Assembly (NCBI GenBank): GCA_937928755.1
Contig: CALEZI010000050.1
Coordinates: forward strand, 1-64,000
Origin: an uncultured Rhodanobacteraceae bacterium
GTDB taxonomy: Bacteria; Pseudomonadota; Gammaproteobacteria; Xanthomonadales; SZUA-5
Reading direction: 5' to 3'
Length of the DNA: 64,000 bases
Numbering within the stretch: position 1 is the first letter of the stretch; each line of letters opens with the position of its first letter. The position numbers were made by a program, and so were the translations under genes. Below are positions 7,708-15,480 of the stretch, in pieces. Below the pieces are notes generated by a model. It saw nothing but the letters and a program-made list of their open reading frames with translations. It was not told the origin of the DNA and ran no database searches.

Positions 7708-10068
7708 TCACAGACTTGCCTTCGCGCAGACCCGCCCGATCGCGCGATGGATCGCCTCTGGTGTCGCCGGCGAATCGAGTAACACCTCGCGCGCGTCGCC
7801 GAACGCGGCGACGGCATCGCGCAGCGCCTCGCGCACGGCCAGCGCCAGCATCAACGGCGGTTCACCGACGCCCTTGCTGCCGAAAATGACGTCGGTGCTG
7901 GGTGCTTCGGTGCGCCGATACAGATCGACGTGGAATTCGACCGGCACATCGGCGACGGTCGGGATCTTGTAGGTGCTCGGGGCGTCGGTCAGCAATCGGC
8001 CGGTGTCGGCAAAGCGCAGTTCCTCGCAGGTGAGCCAGCCCATGCCCTGGACAAAGCCGCCTTCGATCTGGCCACGGTCGATGCCCTCGTTGAGCGAATC
8101 GCCGACATCGTGCAGCAGATCGACGCGACGCAACTGGTGCACGCCGGTATGGCCGCAGACTTCGACCTCGCAGACCGCGCCGCCATAAGCGAAGTAGTAG
8201 AACGGATGGCCCTTGCCGGCGGCGGCATCCCAGTGGATCACCGGCGTGCGGTAATAACCGGTGCTGCTGAGGCTGATCCGCGCGTTGTAGGCGGCCTTGA
8301 CCACTTCCGCGAACCCGACGCTCCTGTGGGAGCGGCTTTTGTGGGAGCGACCTTGTGTCGCGAGCTCTTCAGGATCGCGGGACAAGCCCGCTCCCACAGA
8401 AGCCTGCAACACGACCTGGTCATCGGCAAACACCAGATCTTCCGGCGCGCCACCGAGCATCTCCGCGGCCACCGGCGCCAACCGCGCGCGCAGCGTCTCG
8501 CAGGCGGCCTTGATTGCCTGGCCGTTGAGGTCGGAACCGGAACTGGCCGCGGTGGCGGAGGTGTTCGGCACCTTGTCGGTGCTGGTAGTCATGATCTGGA
8601 TGCGCGTGGGCGCCACGCCGAGCGTGCGCGCGGCCACGCCGATCATCTTGGTGTGCAGCCCCTGGCCCATCTCGGTGCCGCCGTGGTTCAACTGGATGCT
8701 GCCGTCCTGGTAGATCAGCACCAGCGCGCCGGCCTGGTTGTATTCGGTCTTGTTGAAGGAAATGCCGAACTTCACCGGGGTGATCGCCAGGCCACGCTTG
8801 CGATTCGGATGCGCGGCGTTGAAGTCGTCGATCTGGCTGCGACGGCGATCGAACTCGCTGCTGCGTTTCAGCTGCGTCCACAGTGCGCCGATGTGGTTGT
8901 CGACCACCGGCTGACCGTAGTGGGTGGTATTGCGGTCCGGCGTCTGGCCCGGCTGGTAGAAGTTGCGCTCGCGCACCTGATCCGCCGGCAGTCTCAGATG
9001 GCGCGCGATGCGATCGAGGATCTCCTCGCCGATCAGCATGCCCTGCGGGCCACCGAAACCGCGAAACGCGGTGTTCGACGGCAGGTGCGTTTTCGCGATG
9101 CGTCCGATCACGCGCACGTGGGCGCAATGGTAGGCGTTGTCGACATGCACCATCGCGCGCATCAGCACCGGTGGCGACAAATCGCAGCTCCAGCCGCCGT
9201 CGGCGACCATGTCGACATCCAGCGCCAGCAGGCGTCCGTGGTCGTCGAATCCGACCTCGAAGCGCCCGAGGAAAGGATGCCGCTTGCCGGTCAACTGCAT
9301 GTCGAGGCCGCGCGGCAACTGGATGCCGACCGGGTGGCCGGTCCTGAGGGCCGCCAGCGCCGCCACCGCGGCAAAGGTGTTGGCCTGGGTCTCCTTGCCG
9401 CCGAAGCCGCCGCCCATGCGCAGGCAGCGACAGACCACCCGGTTCGATGGGATGCCGAGCGCATGCGCGACCATCGCCTGGGTTTCCGACGGGTGCTGGG
9501 TCGAGGCGCTGACGTGCACCAAACCGTCGCCGTCGATCGCCGCCCAGCTGGCCTGGGTTTCCAGGTAGAAATGGTCCTGGCCGCCGCAACGCACCTCGCC
9601 GCTCAGCCGATGCGCTGCGCCCGCCATCGCGGCACTGACGTCGCCGCGCTCGACGCGCGCCGGTCGCATGTGAAAGCGGTTCTCGGCGATCGCCTGATCG
9701 ACGCTCAGGCAGGCGGGCAGGGGCTCATAGGCGACCTGAACCCGCTGTGCCGCAGCGCGTGCCGTTGCATTGTCGCGAGCGACCACCCAGGCCACTGCCT
9801 GCCCGTAGTGGCTGACCACATCCGCCGGGATCAACGGCTCGTCGTGCAGGATCGGACCGGTGTTGTTGTCGCCGGGGATATCGGCGGCGGTCAGCACTGC
9901 GTGCACCCCGGGCAACGCCAGCGCGGCCGACGCATCGATCGCCCGGATGCGCGCGTGCGCATGTGGCGCCTGCACCGGGTACAGCCGCAGCAAACCGACC
10001 GGCTCGCGCTGTTCGTCGGTATAGACCGCGCGACCGGTGACGTGACCGACGGCGCTTTCGTGCTTCAT
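7708..10068 (-). CDS. xdhB: Xanthine dehydrogenase molybdopterin-binding subunit XdhB
   Basis: 786-residue large subunit of the two-subunit bacterial xanthine dehydrogenase, which oxidises hypoxanthine to xanthine and xanthine to urate in the cytoplasm. Molybdopterin-domain motifs are seen: GQDHFYLETQ, MGGGFGGKETQA, NTAFRGFGGPQGM, LNHGGTEMGQGL, GSDLNGQA and, near the C-terminus, GSKGVGEPP with the catalytic-type Glu. The start ATG at 10068 overlaps the xdhA stop (ATGA). Residues about 555-583 are odd: they are encoded by a REP-like element (8321-8400) inserted in frame between VVLQ and GFAEVVKAAY, giving a low-complexity peptide absent from the family pattern. Whether the enzyme tolerates it is not known, but all active-site motifs are intact. 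Confidence 0.93.
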   Translation of the reverse strand: MKHESAVGHVTGRAVYTDEQREPVGLLRLYPVQAPHAHARIRAIDASAALALPGVHAVLTAADIPGDNNTGPILHDEPLIPADVVSHYGQAVAWVVARDNATARAAAQRVQVAYEPLPACLSVDQAIAENRFHMRPARVERGDVSAAMAGAAHRLSGEVRCGGQDHFYLETQASWAAIDGDGLVHVSASTQHPSETQAMVAHALGIPSNRVVCRCLRMGGGFGGKETQANTFAAVAALAALRTGHPVGIQLPRGLDMQLTGKRHPFLGRFEVGFDDHGRLLALDVDMVADGGWSCDLSPPVLMRAMVHVDNAYHCAHVRVIGRIAKTHLPSNTAFRGFGGPQGMLIGEEILDRIARHLRLPADQVRERNFYQPGQTPDRNTTHYGQPVVDNHIGALWTQLKRSSEFDRRRSQIDDFNAAHPNRKRGLAITPVKFGISFNKTEYNQAGALVLIYQDGSIQLNHGGTEMGQGLHTKMIGVAARTLGVAPTRIQIMTTSTDKVPNTSATAASSGSDLNGQAIKAACETLRARLAPVAAEMLGGAPEDLVFADDQVVLQASVGAGLSRDPEELATQGRSHKSRSHRSVGFAEVVKAAYNARISLSSTGYYRTPVIHWDAAAGKGHPFYYFAYGGAVCEVEVCGHTGVHQLRRVDLLHDVGDSLNEGIDRGQIEGGFVQGMGWLTCEELRFADTGRLLTDAPSTYKIPTVADVPVEFHVDLYRRTEAPSTDVIFGSKGVGEPPLMLALAVREALRDAVAAFGDAREVLLDSPATPEAIHRAIGRVCAKASL
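8321..8400. repeat. Family F REP-like element inside xdhB
   Basis: The sequence begins CTCCTGTGGGAGCGGCTTTT, repeats GTGGGAGCGACC, and closes with the inverted form GGACAAGCCCGCTCCCACAG. This TGTGGGAGCGG...CCGCTCCCACA layout is the classic REP/BIME type found in intergenic regions of Pseudomonas and relatives. Here it lies wholly within the xdhB reading frame and preserves it. A degenerate relative is at 32145-32222. Confidence 0.88.
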
Positions 10069-11489
10069 CGCCCCAACTCCTCGACGAACTTCGCGAACAG
10101 ACTGGCGGTGAGCGCGCGGCGGTAGTCGGCACTGCCGCGGTGGTCGTCGAGAGGGGTGAATTCGTCGCGCAACAGCGCGCAGGCGGCGCCCAGCGTGTCG
10201 CCGTCGAGCACGCGGCCGAGCAGGAAGGCCTCGGTGGCGACTGCCCGTTTCGGGATGGCGGCAACGCCACCGTAAGCCAGACGCACGTGTTCGACGCGGC
10301 GCTGGTCGTCCAGGGTCAGCGCATACACCGCAGCGACGATGCTGATGTCGTCGGTCTGCCGCTTGCACACCTTGCAGGCCGCCTGGATCGCGTGCAGCCG
10401 CGGCACGCGCACGCTGACGATCAGTTCGTCGGGCTTGAGCGCAGTCTTGCGGTAATCGAGGAAATAGCCGTCGATGGGCAGCTCGCGCGTGCCGCCCGGC
10501 CCGCGTACTCCGAGCACGGCGTCGTGCGCCAGCAGCCATGGCAGCAGGTCGCCGATCGGTGAGGCGCTGCCAAGGTTGCCGCCAAGCGTCGCCCGGTTCT
10601 TCACCTGGCGCGCTGCGAACCAAGGCAGCATCTGGTCGAGCGCGGGAAAGATTCCTCCGAGTTCACGTTCGAGGCGCGACAATGGCACCCCCGCGCCGAT
10701 ACGCACGTGGGTGTCGTCGATGTCGAGCTGGTGCAGTTCCGCGATGCGATCGAGCGCGATCAGCACCGGCGCCACGCGCTGGCCGCGACTCAACGCGACG
10801 CCGAGATCGGTGGCGCCGGCGATCCATGCGGCCTCCGGGTGCGTGGACTTCAGGGCGAGCGCCGCGGCGACGCTAGTCGGGAGGTGGAAGCCCTCCTGGT
10901 GGGTCCGGACTTTGTCCGCACGCTCTTCGCCCGACCTTGCCAAAGGCGTCCAGTCCGGACCCACCAAAGGCGAAACAGAAGCCGCCTCCAGCGCCTGTGA
11001 GAATCGATCCATGGGCCGCGGCTGCGTCGCCAGCGCGGCTGCGGCCTTGCGAATGGGCTGGTAACCGGTGCAGCGACACAGGTTGCCGTCGATCACGTGG
11101 TCGTCGAACTCGCCGTCGTAGAAACCGGTGAACAGGCTCATGACGAATCCCGGCGTGCAGTAACCGCACTGCGAGCCCGCAGTGTCGACCAGCGCCTGTT
11201 GCACCGGATGCAGGTGCTCGCCGTCGGCCAGTCCCTCCACCGTCACCACCTCGCGCCCGGCCAGCGCGCCAATCGGCAGCAGGCAGGCGTTCACGGCCCG
11301 ATAGTGCGCGCGCCCATCGGTGTCGTGTTCGACCAGCGCGACGGTGCAGGCGCCGCAATCGCCGTCGCCGCAGCCTTCCTTGGTGCCGGTCAGGCGCGCG
11401 CGCCTGAGCCAGCGCAGCAGCGACTCGGTCGGATCGATATCGGTGAGCGCGATATCGCGGAAATTCACGCGGAGCGATGGGACATCCAT
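10065..11489 (-). CDS. xdhA: Xanthine dehydrogenase Fe-S/FAD subunit XdhA
   Basis: 474-residue small subunit. The N-terminal [2Fe-2S] ferredoxin domain has Cys40, Cys45, Cys48 (CGDGDCGACTV) and Cys70; the second cluster domain has Cys108, Cys111 (QCGYCTPGF) and Cys138/Cys140 (NLCRCTGYQPI). The FAD domain follows from about residue 200 (IAGATDLGVAL, NRATLGGNLGSASPIGDLLP). It passes electrons from the XdhB molybdenum centre to NAD+. Start ATG 11489 gives the standard N-terminus; further upstream the frame runs into a family A repeat. Residues about 173-198, in the linker between the Fe-S and FAD domains, are encoded by a family A repeat inserted in frame. It is the first gene of xdhABC and overlaps xdhB by 4 bp. 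Confidence 0.93.
   Translation of the reverse strand: MDVPSLRVNFRDIALTDIDPTESLLRWLRRARLTGTKEGCGDGDCGACTVALVEHDTDGRAHYRAVNACLLPIGALAGREVVTVEGLADGEHLHPVQQALVDTAGSQCGYCTPGFVMSLFTGFYDGEFDDHVIDGNLCRCTGYQPIRKAAAALATQPRPMDRFSQALEAASVSPLVGPDWTPLARSGEERADKVRTHQEGFHLPTSVAAALALKSTHPEAAWIAGATDLGVALSRGQRVAPVLIALDRIAELHQLDIDDTHVRIGAGVPLSRLERELGGIFPALDQMLPWFAARQVKNRATLGGNLGSASPIGDLLPWLLAHDAVLGVRGPGGTRELPIDGYFLDYRKTALKPDELIVSVRVPRLHAIQAACKVCKRQTDDISIVAAVYALTLDDQRRVEHVRLAYGGVAAIPKRAVATEAFLLGRVLDGDTLGAACALLRDEFTPLDDHRGSADYRRALTASLFAKFVEELGR
10899..10971. repeat. Family A inverted repeat inside xdhA
   Basis: GTGGGTCCGGACTTTGTCCG at the left and GGCGTCCAGTCCGGACCCAC at the right are diverged family A units in opposite orientation, the same paired layout as at 86-156, 51037-51178 and 55418-55490. 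The element lies within the xdhA reading frame without introducing a stop, adding about 25 residues to the interdomain linker. Confidence 0.82.
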
Positions 11490-11555
11490 GGACGCGAAGA
11501 TCAGCGCGCGCTCGGAGGGTGTCAAGCGACCCCACGCGACCAGGCCCCTCCGCTC

Positions 11556-11772
11556 TTGTGGGTCCAGACTTGTCTGGACGCTTTTCGCTGTTGATCCGCT
11601 CTTGTGGGTCCAGACATGCCTGGACGCTTTTCGCTGTTGATCTGCTGTTGTGGGTCCAGACTTGTCTGGACGCTTTTCGCTGCTGCTCTGCTGTTGTGGG
11701 TCCAGACTTGTCTGGACGCTCTCCCCCGGACGTGCCAGAGGCATCCCGACAAGTCTGGACCCACAAGAGCAA
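11556..11772. repeat. Family A tandem array, 46-bp period
   Basis: Palindrome copies start at 11562, 11608, 11654 and 11700, an exact 46-bp spacing. The intervening sequence is close to constant (GCTTTTCGCTGTTGAT and GCTTTTCGCTGCTGCT, then C/GCTCTTGTGG or TGCTGTTGTGG). The second copy has one arm change (CATGCC for CTTGTC). A fifth, inverted and partly decayed copy ends the array at about 11743-11760. The 352-bp gap between xdhA and the divergent deaminase (11490-11841) contains essentially only this array, so the promoters of both genes must lie in or beside it. Confidence 0.92.
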
Positions 11773-11841
11773 AGCCCCTGCCGCTTGCCCATTGCGGCGT
11801 GGCATCCTGCCCACCTCCCCACTGCATGACGGCGCACGCCC

Positions 11842-12879
11842 ATGACGGCCCTCAAACTGTCCCAGGAACAACTCGCAGACCTCGTGCGCGGCATGCCCAA
11901 GGCGGAGTTGCATATCCACATCGAGGGTTCGCTCGAACCCGAGCTGATCTTTGCACTGGCGCAGCGCAATCAGGTGTCGCTTCCCTACGTCAGCGTCGAG
12001 GCACTGCGCGCGGCGTACGCATTCACCAATCTGCAGAGCTTTCTCGACATCTACTACGCCGGCGCCAGCGTGCTGCTGAAAGAACAGGACTTCTTCGACA
12101 TGGCATGGGCCTATTTCCTGCGCGCCAAGGCCGACAACGTCACCCACGCCGAGCTGTTCTTCGATCCGCAGACGCATACCGATCGCGGTGTCGCCTTCGC
12201 CGAGGTGATCAACGGCCTGCGCCGGGCGTGCGATCAGGCCAAGTCAGAACTCGGCATCCAGGCCGAGCTGATCCTGTGTTTCCTGCGCCATCTCGACGAG
12301 GCCGCGGCGTTTGCCACATTGGAAGAAGCGCGGCCGCACCTCGGCAAGTTCATTGGCGTCGGTCTCGATTCCAGCGAAGTCGGTCACCCGCCGGAGAAGT
12401 TCGCGCGGGTGTTTGCCGATGCGCGCAAACTCGGCCTGCGCGCCGTCGCGCATGCTGGCGAGGAAGGCCCGCCGGCCTACATCTGGAGCGCGCTCGATGT
12501 GCTCAAGGTCGAACGCATCGACCACGGCGTGCAGTCGCTGAAAGACCCCGAACTGGTCAAGCGCCTGGTCGCCGAGCGCATGCCGCTGACGGTGTGCCCG
12601 CTGTCCAACGTCAAGCTGTGCGTATTCCCGAACCTCGCCGCGCACAATCTCAAGCAGATGCTGGATCTCGGCATCGTCGCCACGGTCAATTCGGACGATC
12701 CGGCGTATTTCGGCGGATATCTCAACCAGAATTTCGTCGAGACTTTTGCCGCACTGCCGCTCGATGCGCACGATGCGCACAGACTGGCGCAGAACAGTTT
12801 CGAGGCCAGTTTTGCCTCGCCGGAACAGAAGCGCGCGCAGTTGCACAAGCTCGATGCGTATTGCGAGCGGGCGTTGTAG
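11842..12879 (+). CDS. Adenine/adenosine deaminase (amidohydrolase family)
   Basis: 345-residue zinc amidohydrolase of the adenosine-deaminase family. Seen are the metal ligands in KAELHIHIEGSLEPE, the catalytic HAGEEGPP and RIDHGVQSL segments, and the last metal ligand in VNSDDPAYFGG. The form GLDSSEVGHPPEKF is typical of the branch shown to deaminate adenine to hypoxanthine rather than adenosine to inosine, so I favour adenine deaminase, but the split is not certain by eye. It lies divergently next to xdhABC, which would take its product hypoxanthine to urate, with puuE-uraD 5 kb away completing part of the route. Confidence 0.88.
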   Translation: MTALKLSQEQLADLVRGMPKAELHIHIEGSLEPELIFALAQRNQVSLPYVSVEALRAAYAFTNLQSFLDIYYAGASVLLKEQDFFDMAWAYFLRAKADNVTHAELFFDPQTHTDRGVAFAEVINGLRRACDQAKSELGIQAELILCFLRHLDEAAAFATLEEARPHLGKFIGVGLDSSEVGHPPEKFARVFADARKLGLRAVAHAGEEGPPAYIWSALDVLKVERIDHGVQSLKDPELVKRLVAERMPLTVCPLSNVKLCVFPNLAAHNLKQMLDLGIVATVNSDDPAYFGGYLNQNFVETFAALPLDAHDAHRLAQNSFEASFASPEQKRAQLHKLDAYCERAL

Positions 12880-12906
12880 GAGATTCCGTCAGGGAGCCTT
12901 CGAACA

Positions 12907-13222
12907 CGTCGTCATTGCGAGGTCGTTGCCGCAACCGCGGCAACGACCGAAGCAATCCAGCGCCTTTGATTTTTCGTGCTTGAGAGCAAGGGCAACGCCA
13001 CTGGATTGCTTCGTCGCTACGCTCCTCTCCATGAACCGACCGGCGTAGGTTGGGCTAAGCGCAGCATGCCCAACGCCGCGATTGTTGGGCACGGCTGCGC
13101 TTAGCCCAACCTACGGTTCATGGCCGGTGTGCATTATCGGGCCGAAAAAGAGTGGCTCGCAATGACGAGGTTCATGGCTCGTGGACCGCTTCGAACCGAA
13201 GCGGGCCTCTCGCAATGACGAG
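12907..13222. repeat. Mosaic of nested repeats (family E and GTAGGTTGGGCTAAGC)
   Basis: The 419-bp gap between the deaminase and holC holds no gene. Family E ends (CGTCATTGCGAGG ... GAAGCAATCCAG and the complement CTGGATTGCTTCGTCG ... CTCGCAATGACGAG) occur several times at 12907-12960, 12998-13025, 13152-13170 and 13207-13222. In the middle lies a perfect 20-bp inverted repeat, GTAGGTTGGGCTAAGCGCAG at 13045-13064 and its complement at 13095-13114, itself bracketed by CATGAACC/GGTTCATG. The pattern looks like one repeat having inserted into another. Confidence 0.85.
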
Positions 13223-13271
13223 TTCGTCCGCGGCGCATGGGCGAATTCGTGCATCAGCAGCTCTGAACATG

Positions 13272-13301
13272 AGTCAGGTTGCCGCAAGGCAACCTGACCT
13301 A
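13272..13301 (-). terminator. Hairpin at the 3' end of holC
   Basis: GTCAGGTTGCC at 13272-13282 and GGCAACCTGAC at 13287-13297 form a perfect 11-bp stem with a GCAA loop. The hairpin begins directly after the holC stop codon on the minus strand (TAG followed by GTCAGG). There is no U-tract after it, so it may be an RNA-stability hairpin or another short dispersed repeat rather than a Rho-independent terminator. Confidence 0.55.
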
Positions 13302-13721
13302 CAAATCGAACTTCTGCACCTCGAAGCCGCGCTTGCGGTACTCGGCCCAGCGCTTGCGCGAGCCCTCGCGCTCGGCGGGATCTGCGGCGACCACTTCCTT
13401 GACCGTTTCGAACTGACCCGGTGCGCATTCCTCGCGCAGGTTGATCACCAGCGGGCGGTCTTCGACCCGCGCGCCGGGCGGCACGATCAAGATCGCGGTG
13501 ACGTCATCGTCGTCGTCGCCGGCGATCTGGTGCGGGATGAAGGCGTCGGCATCGAAGGCCCACAACAGATCGTCGATCGCCTCGGCTTCCTCCAGCGTGC
13601 GCGTGAGGATCAGCGTGGGCAATTCGGCCTCGTAGGCGCGTTTGGCCAGCACACAGACCACGCGCAGCGGTTCCGCGCGATAGCGCGGTTTTTCGATCAG
13701 GTAGAAGTCGGCGCGCGGCAC
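13299..13721 (-). CDS. holC: DNA polymerase III chi subunit
   Basis: 140-residue protein of the HolC family. Chi links the clamp-loader to SSB and helps displace primase. Seen are the N-terminal RADFYLIEKPRYRAEPLRVV, the VCVLAKRAYEAELPTLIL strand-helix, the DDLLWAFDADAFIPHQ segment and a C-terminal RKRWAEYRKRGFEVQ. The start is GTG 13721 (VPRADFY); the frame upstream is open but encodes only repeat sequence. It follows pepA in the same direction, the usual gammaproteobacterial order (pepA-holC, often then valS, which is not here). A family B repeat has been placed between pepA and holC and occupies the region where the ribosome-binding site should be. Confidence 0.88.
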   Translation of the reverse strand: MPRADFYLIEKPRYRAEPLRVVCVLAKRAYEAELPTLILTRTLEEAEAIDDLLWAFDADAFIPHQIAGDDDDDVTAILIVPPGARVEDRPLVINLREECAPGQFETVKEVVAADPAEREGSRKRWAEYRKRGFEVQKFDL

Positions 13722-13724
13722 TTG

Positions 13725-13892
13725 GGAGCGGGAAAAAGGAAAAGGGAAAAAGGAAAAGGAAGAGCAACGCAAGGCGGGATGGGAGTGCGGGTCCGGAAAA
13801 GGGAAGAACTGCATTTCGATTCCGGCGCACTGCCGCAGATCGCGATGCCTTGGCTGCTGCCCTTTTCCTTTTTCCCTTTCCCCTTTTCCCGT
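13725..13892. repeat. Family B polypurine/polypyrimidine inverted repeat
   Basis: The left arm is GGGAGCGGGAAAAAGGAAAA extended by further GGGAAAAAGGAAAAGGAAGA; the right arm is CCCTTTTCCTTTTTCCCTTT with CCCCTTTTCCCG. The arms are separated by about 95 bp that includes a second short purine run. It fills the complete gap between pepA (ends 13892) and holC (starts 13721). Confidence 0.88.
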
Positions 13893-15358
13893 TACTTCTG
13901 GGACAACAACCACTGCACCAGCATCCCCACCGGTCGCCCGGTGGCGGTGCCCTTGCGGCCGGCGTCCCAGGCGCTGCCGGCGATGTCGAGGTGTGCCCAG
14001 CGCTGGCCTTCGGTGAAGCGGCTCAGGAAACAGCCGGCGGTGATCGCACCGCCATACTTGCCGCCGATGTTGGCGAAGTCGGCGAAGCCGGTTTCGAGCT
14101 GGCTCTGGTAGTCCTCCCACAAGGGCAGGCGCCAGGCGCGGTCCGCGCTGAACTCGCCGGCGGCGAGCAATTCGTCGGCCAGATCGTCGTCGCGGCTCAT
14201 CAGGCCGCTGGCGTGGGTGCCGAGCGCCACGACGCAGGCGCCGGTGAGCGTGGCGATGTCGATCAGCGTATGCGGTTCGAAGCGCTGCGCGTAGGTCAAC
14301 GCGTCGCACAGGATCAAGCGGCCTTCGGCGTCGGTGTTGAGAATCTCGACCTGATGCCCGGCCATGGTCTTGATCACGTCCGACGGGCGGTAACTCTTGC
14401 CATCGGGCATGTTTTCCACCGCCGGCGTGATGCCGATCACGCGGAACGGCAGCTTGAGGCGGGCAACCGCTTCCATCAGGCCGAACACTGCGGCGGCGCC
14501 GCACATGTCGAACTTCATCTCTTCCATGCCGGCTGCCGGCTTGATGTCGATGCCGCCGGTATCGAAGGTGATGCCCTTGCCGACGAACACGTAGGGCTTG
14601 CCGGCGCCGCTCTTGTAGTCCATGACCACCAGTTTCGGGGCATTCTCGCTGCCGGCGGAGACCGCCAGCAGCGCGCCCATGCCGAGGGTTTCCATTTCAT
14701 CGCGTTCGAGTACCTGCACCGCAATTTCCGGATGCCGGCGCGACAACTCGAACGCCTGCTCGGCGAGGTAGGCCGGATTGCAGATGTTCGGCGGCAGATT
14801 GCCCAGTTCGCGCGCGAGGACGACACCGGCGGCGATGCCGCTGGCGCGCTCCAGTGCGTCGCCGCTGTAACTGCCGACGCTGAACTGCAGCTCGCGCAAC
14901 TCCACCCGTTCCGGACGCGCCTTGATCGTCGCCGTGTACTTGTAGGCCGCATAGTCGGCCAGCAAAGCCGATTGCAGCAGCTTCCAGGCCATGTCCTGCT
15001 TCGGCACGTCGACTTCCGGCAGATAGGACGCGACGGTATCGACCGGCAGGCCCTTGAGCGCCTTGTGCGCTTCGCGCGTGGCGCGCAGGAAGCGCGCGCT
15101 GTCGAACTTGCGTTGCTCGCCGAGGCCGACGACCAGCACGCGCGGTGCCGCCAATCCGCCAGTCTGGTGCAGCAGCGCGGTACTGCCGACGCGACCGCTG
15201 ACGTCGCCGCTCTCCATCAGTCGCTTCAGCACGCCATTTCCGGCGGCGTCCAGTTCAGCCGCGGCGCTGGTCAGCATGCGCTCCTCGAACACGCCGACGA
15301 TGACCAGGGAGGCGGCAACGTCCTTGGGACGACCGGTAAGGGGCTTGAACTCCAGCAT
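13892..15358 (-). CDS. pepA: Leucyl aminopeptidase (M17 family)
   Basis: 488-residue cytosolic M17 aminopeptidase that removes N-terminal residues from peptides with two metal ions. The family signature NTDAEGRLILCDAL is present, with the metal-binding and catalytic stretches GKGITFDTGGIDIKPAAGM, KFDMCGAAAV and TLTGACVVALGTHASGL. The N-terminal macro-like domain is complete. PepA proteins in E. coli and relatives also bind DNA in Xer recombination and carAB control; nothing here shows that activity. The gene is divergent from lptF, the pairing seen in many gammaproteobacteria, with 122 bp between starts. Confidence 0.93.
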   Translation of the reverse strand: MLEFKPLTGRPKDVAASLVIVGVFEERMLTSAAAELDAAGNGVLKRLMESGDVSGRVGSTALLHQTGGLAAPRVLVVGLGEQRKFDSARFLRATREAHKALKGLPVDTVASYLPEVDVPKQDMAWKLLQSALLADYAAYKYTATIKARPERVELRELQFSVGSYSGDALERASGIAAGVVLARELGNLPPNICNPAYLAEQAFELSRRHPEIAVQVLERDEMETLGMGALLAVSAGSENAPKLVVMDYKSGAGKPYVFVGKGITFDTGGIDIKPAAGMEEMKFDMCGAAAVFGLMEAVARLKLPFRVIGITPAVENMPDGKSYRPSDVIKTMAGHQVEILNTDAEGRLILCDALTYAQRFEPHTLIDIATLTGACVVALGTHASGLMSRDDDLADELLAAGEFSADRAWRLPLWEDYQSQLETGFADFANIGGKYGGAITAGCFLSRFTEGQRWAHLDIAGSAWDAGRKGTATGRPVGMLVQWLLSQK

Positions 15359-15422
15359 GAACAGTCTCCGCGTCAGATTGGCTAATTGCGCTCTGCGGCG
15401 GGCAGAATGCGCGCCTTGAGCA

Positions 15423-15441
15423 TGCCGGCACCGTGCCGGCA
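15423..15441. promoter_or_regulatory. 19-bp palindrome in the pepA-lptF divergent promoter region
   Basis: TGCCGGCACCGTGCCGGCA is a perfect palindrome with 9-bp arms around a single C. It sits 40 bp before the lptF ATG and 65 bp before the pepA ATG, between two divergently transcribed genes, where an operator would be expected. It could equally be an RNA hairpin in the lptF leader. No regulator can be named. Confidence 0.35.
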
Positions 15442-15480
15442 GTCAGCAGATCCGGAAGTCTAACCCTTGCAGCGGTTCCC

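Noticed and set aside
7930..10125. Long plus-strand open frame opposite xdhB (731 residues)
   Set aside because: It lies wholly antisense to xdhB, has the composition expected of a GC-rich shadow frame, and no recognisable domain.
7708..10623. 971-residue frame as the start of XdhB
   Set aside because: The part upstream of 10068 overlaps xdhA in another frame; MKHESAVGHV at 10068 is the natural start with an ATGA overlap.
11522..11845. Open frames encoding VQTSLDPQ-type repeats across the family A arrays
   Set aside because: The translation simply follows the palindromic repeat in all frames (both strands are open), with no ribosome-binding site and no family. The same peptide appears at every family A locus.
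12889..13428. Small open frames in the gap between the deaminase gene and holC
   Set aside because: They cover the nested repeats and change reading with each copy; no conserved sequence or ribosome-binding site.
13299..14504. 401-residue minus-strand frame joining holC with upstream sequence
   Set aside because: Only the last 140 residues are HolC. The upstream part is a shadow of pepA and a translation of the family B repeat (SFSFFPFPFS), so I start HolC at GTG 13721.
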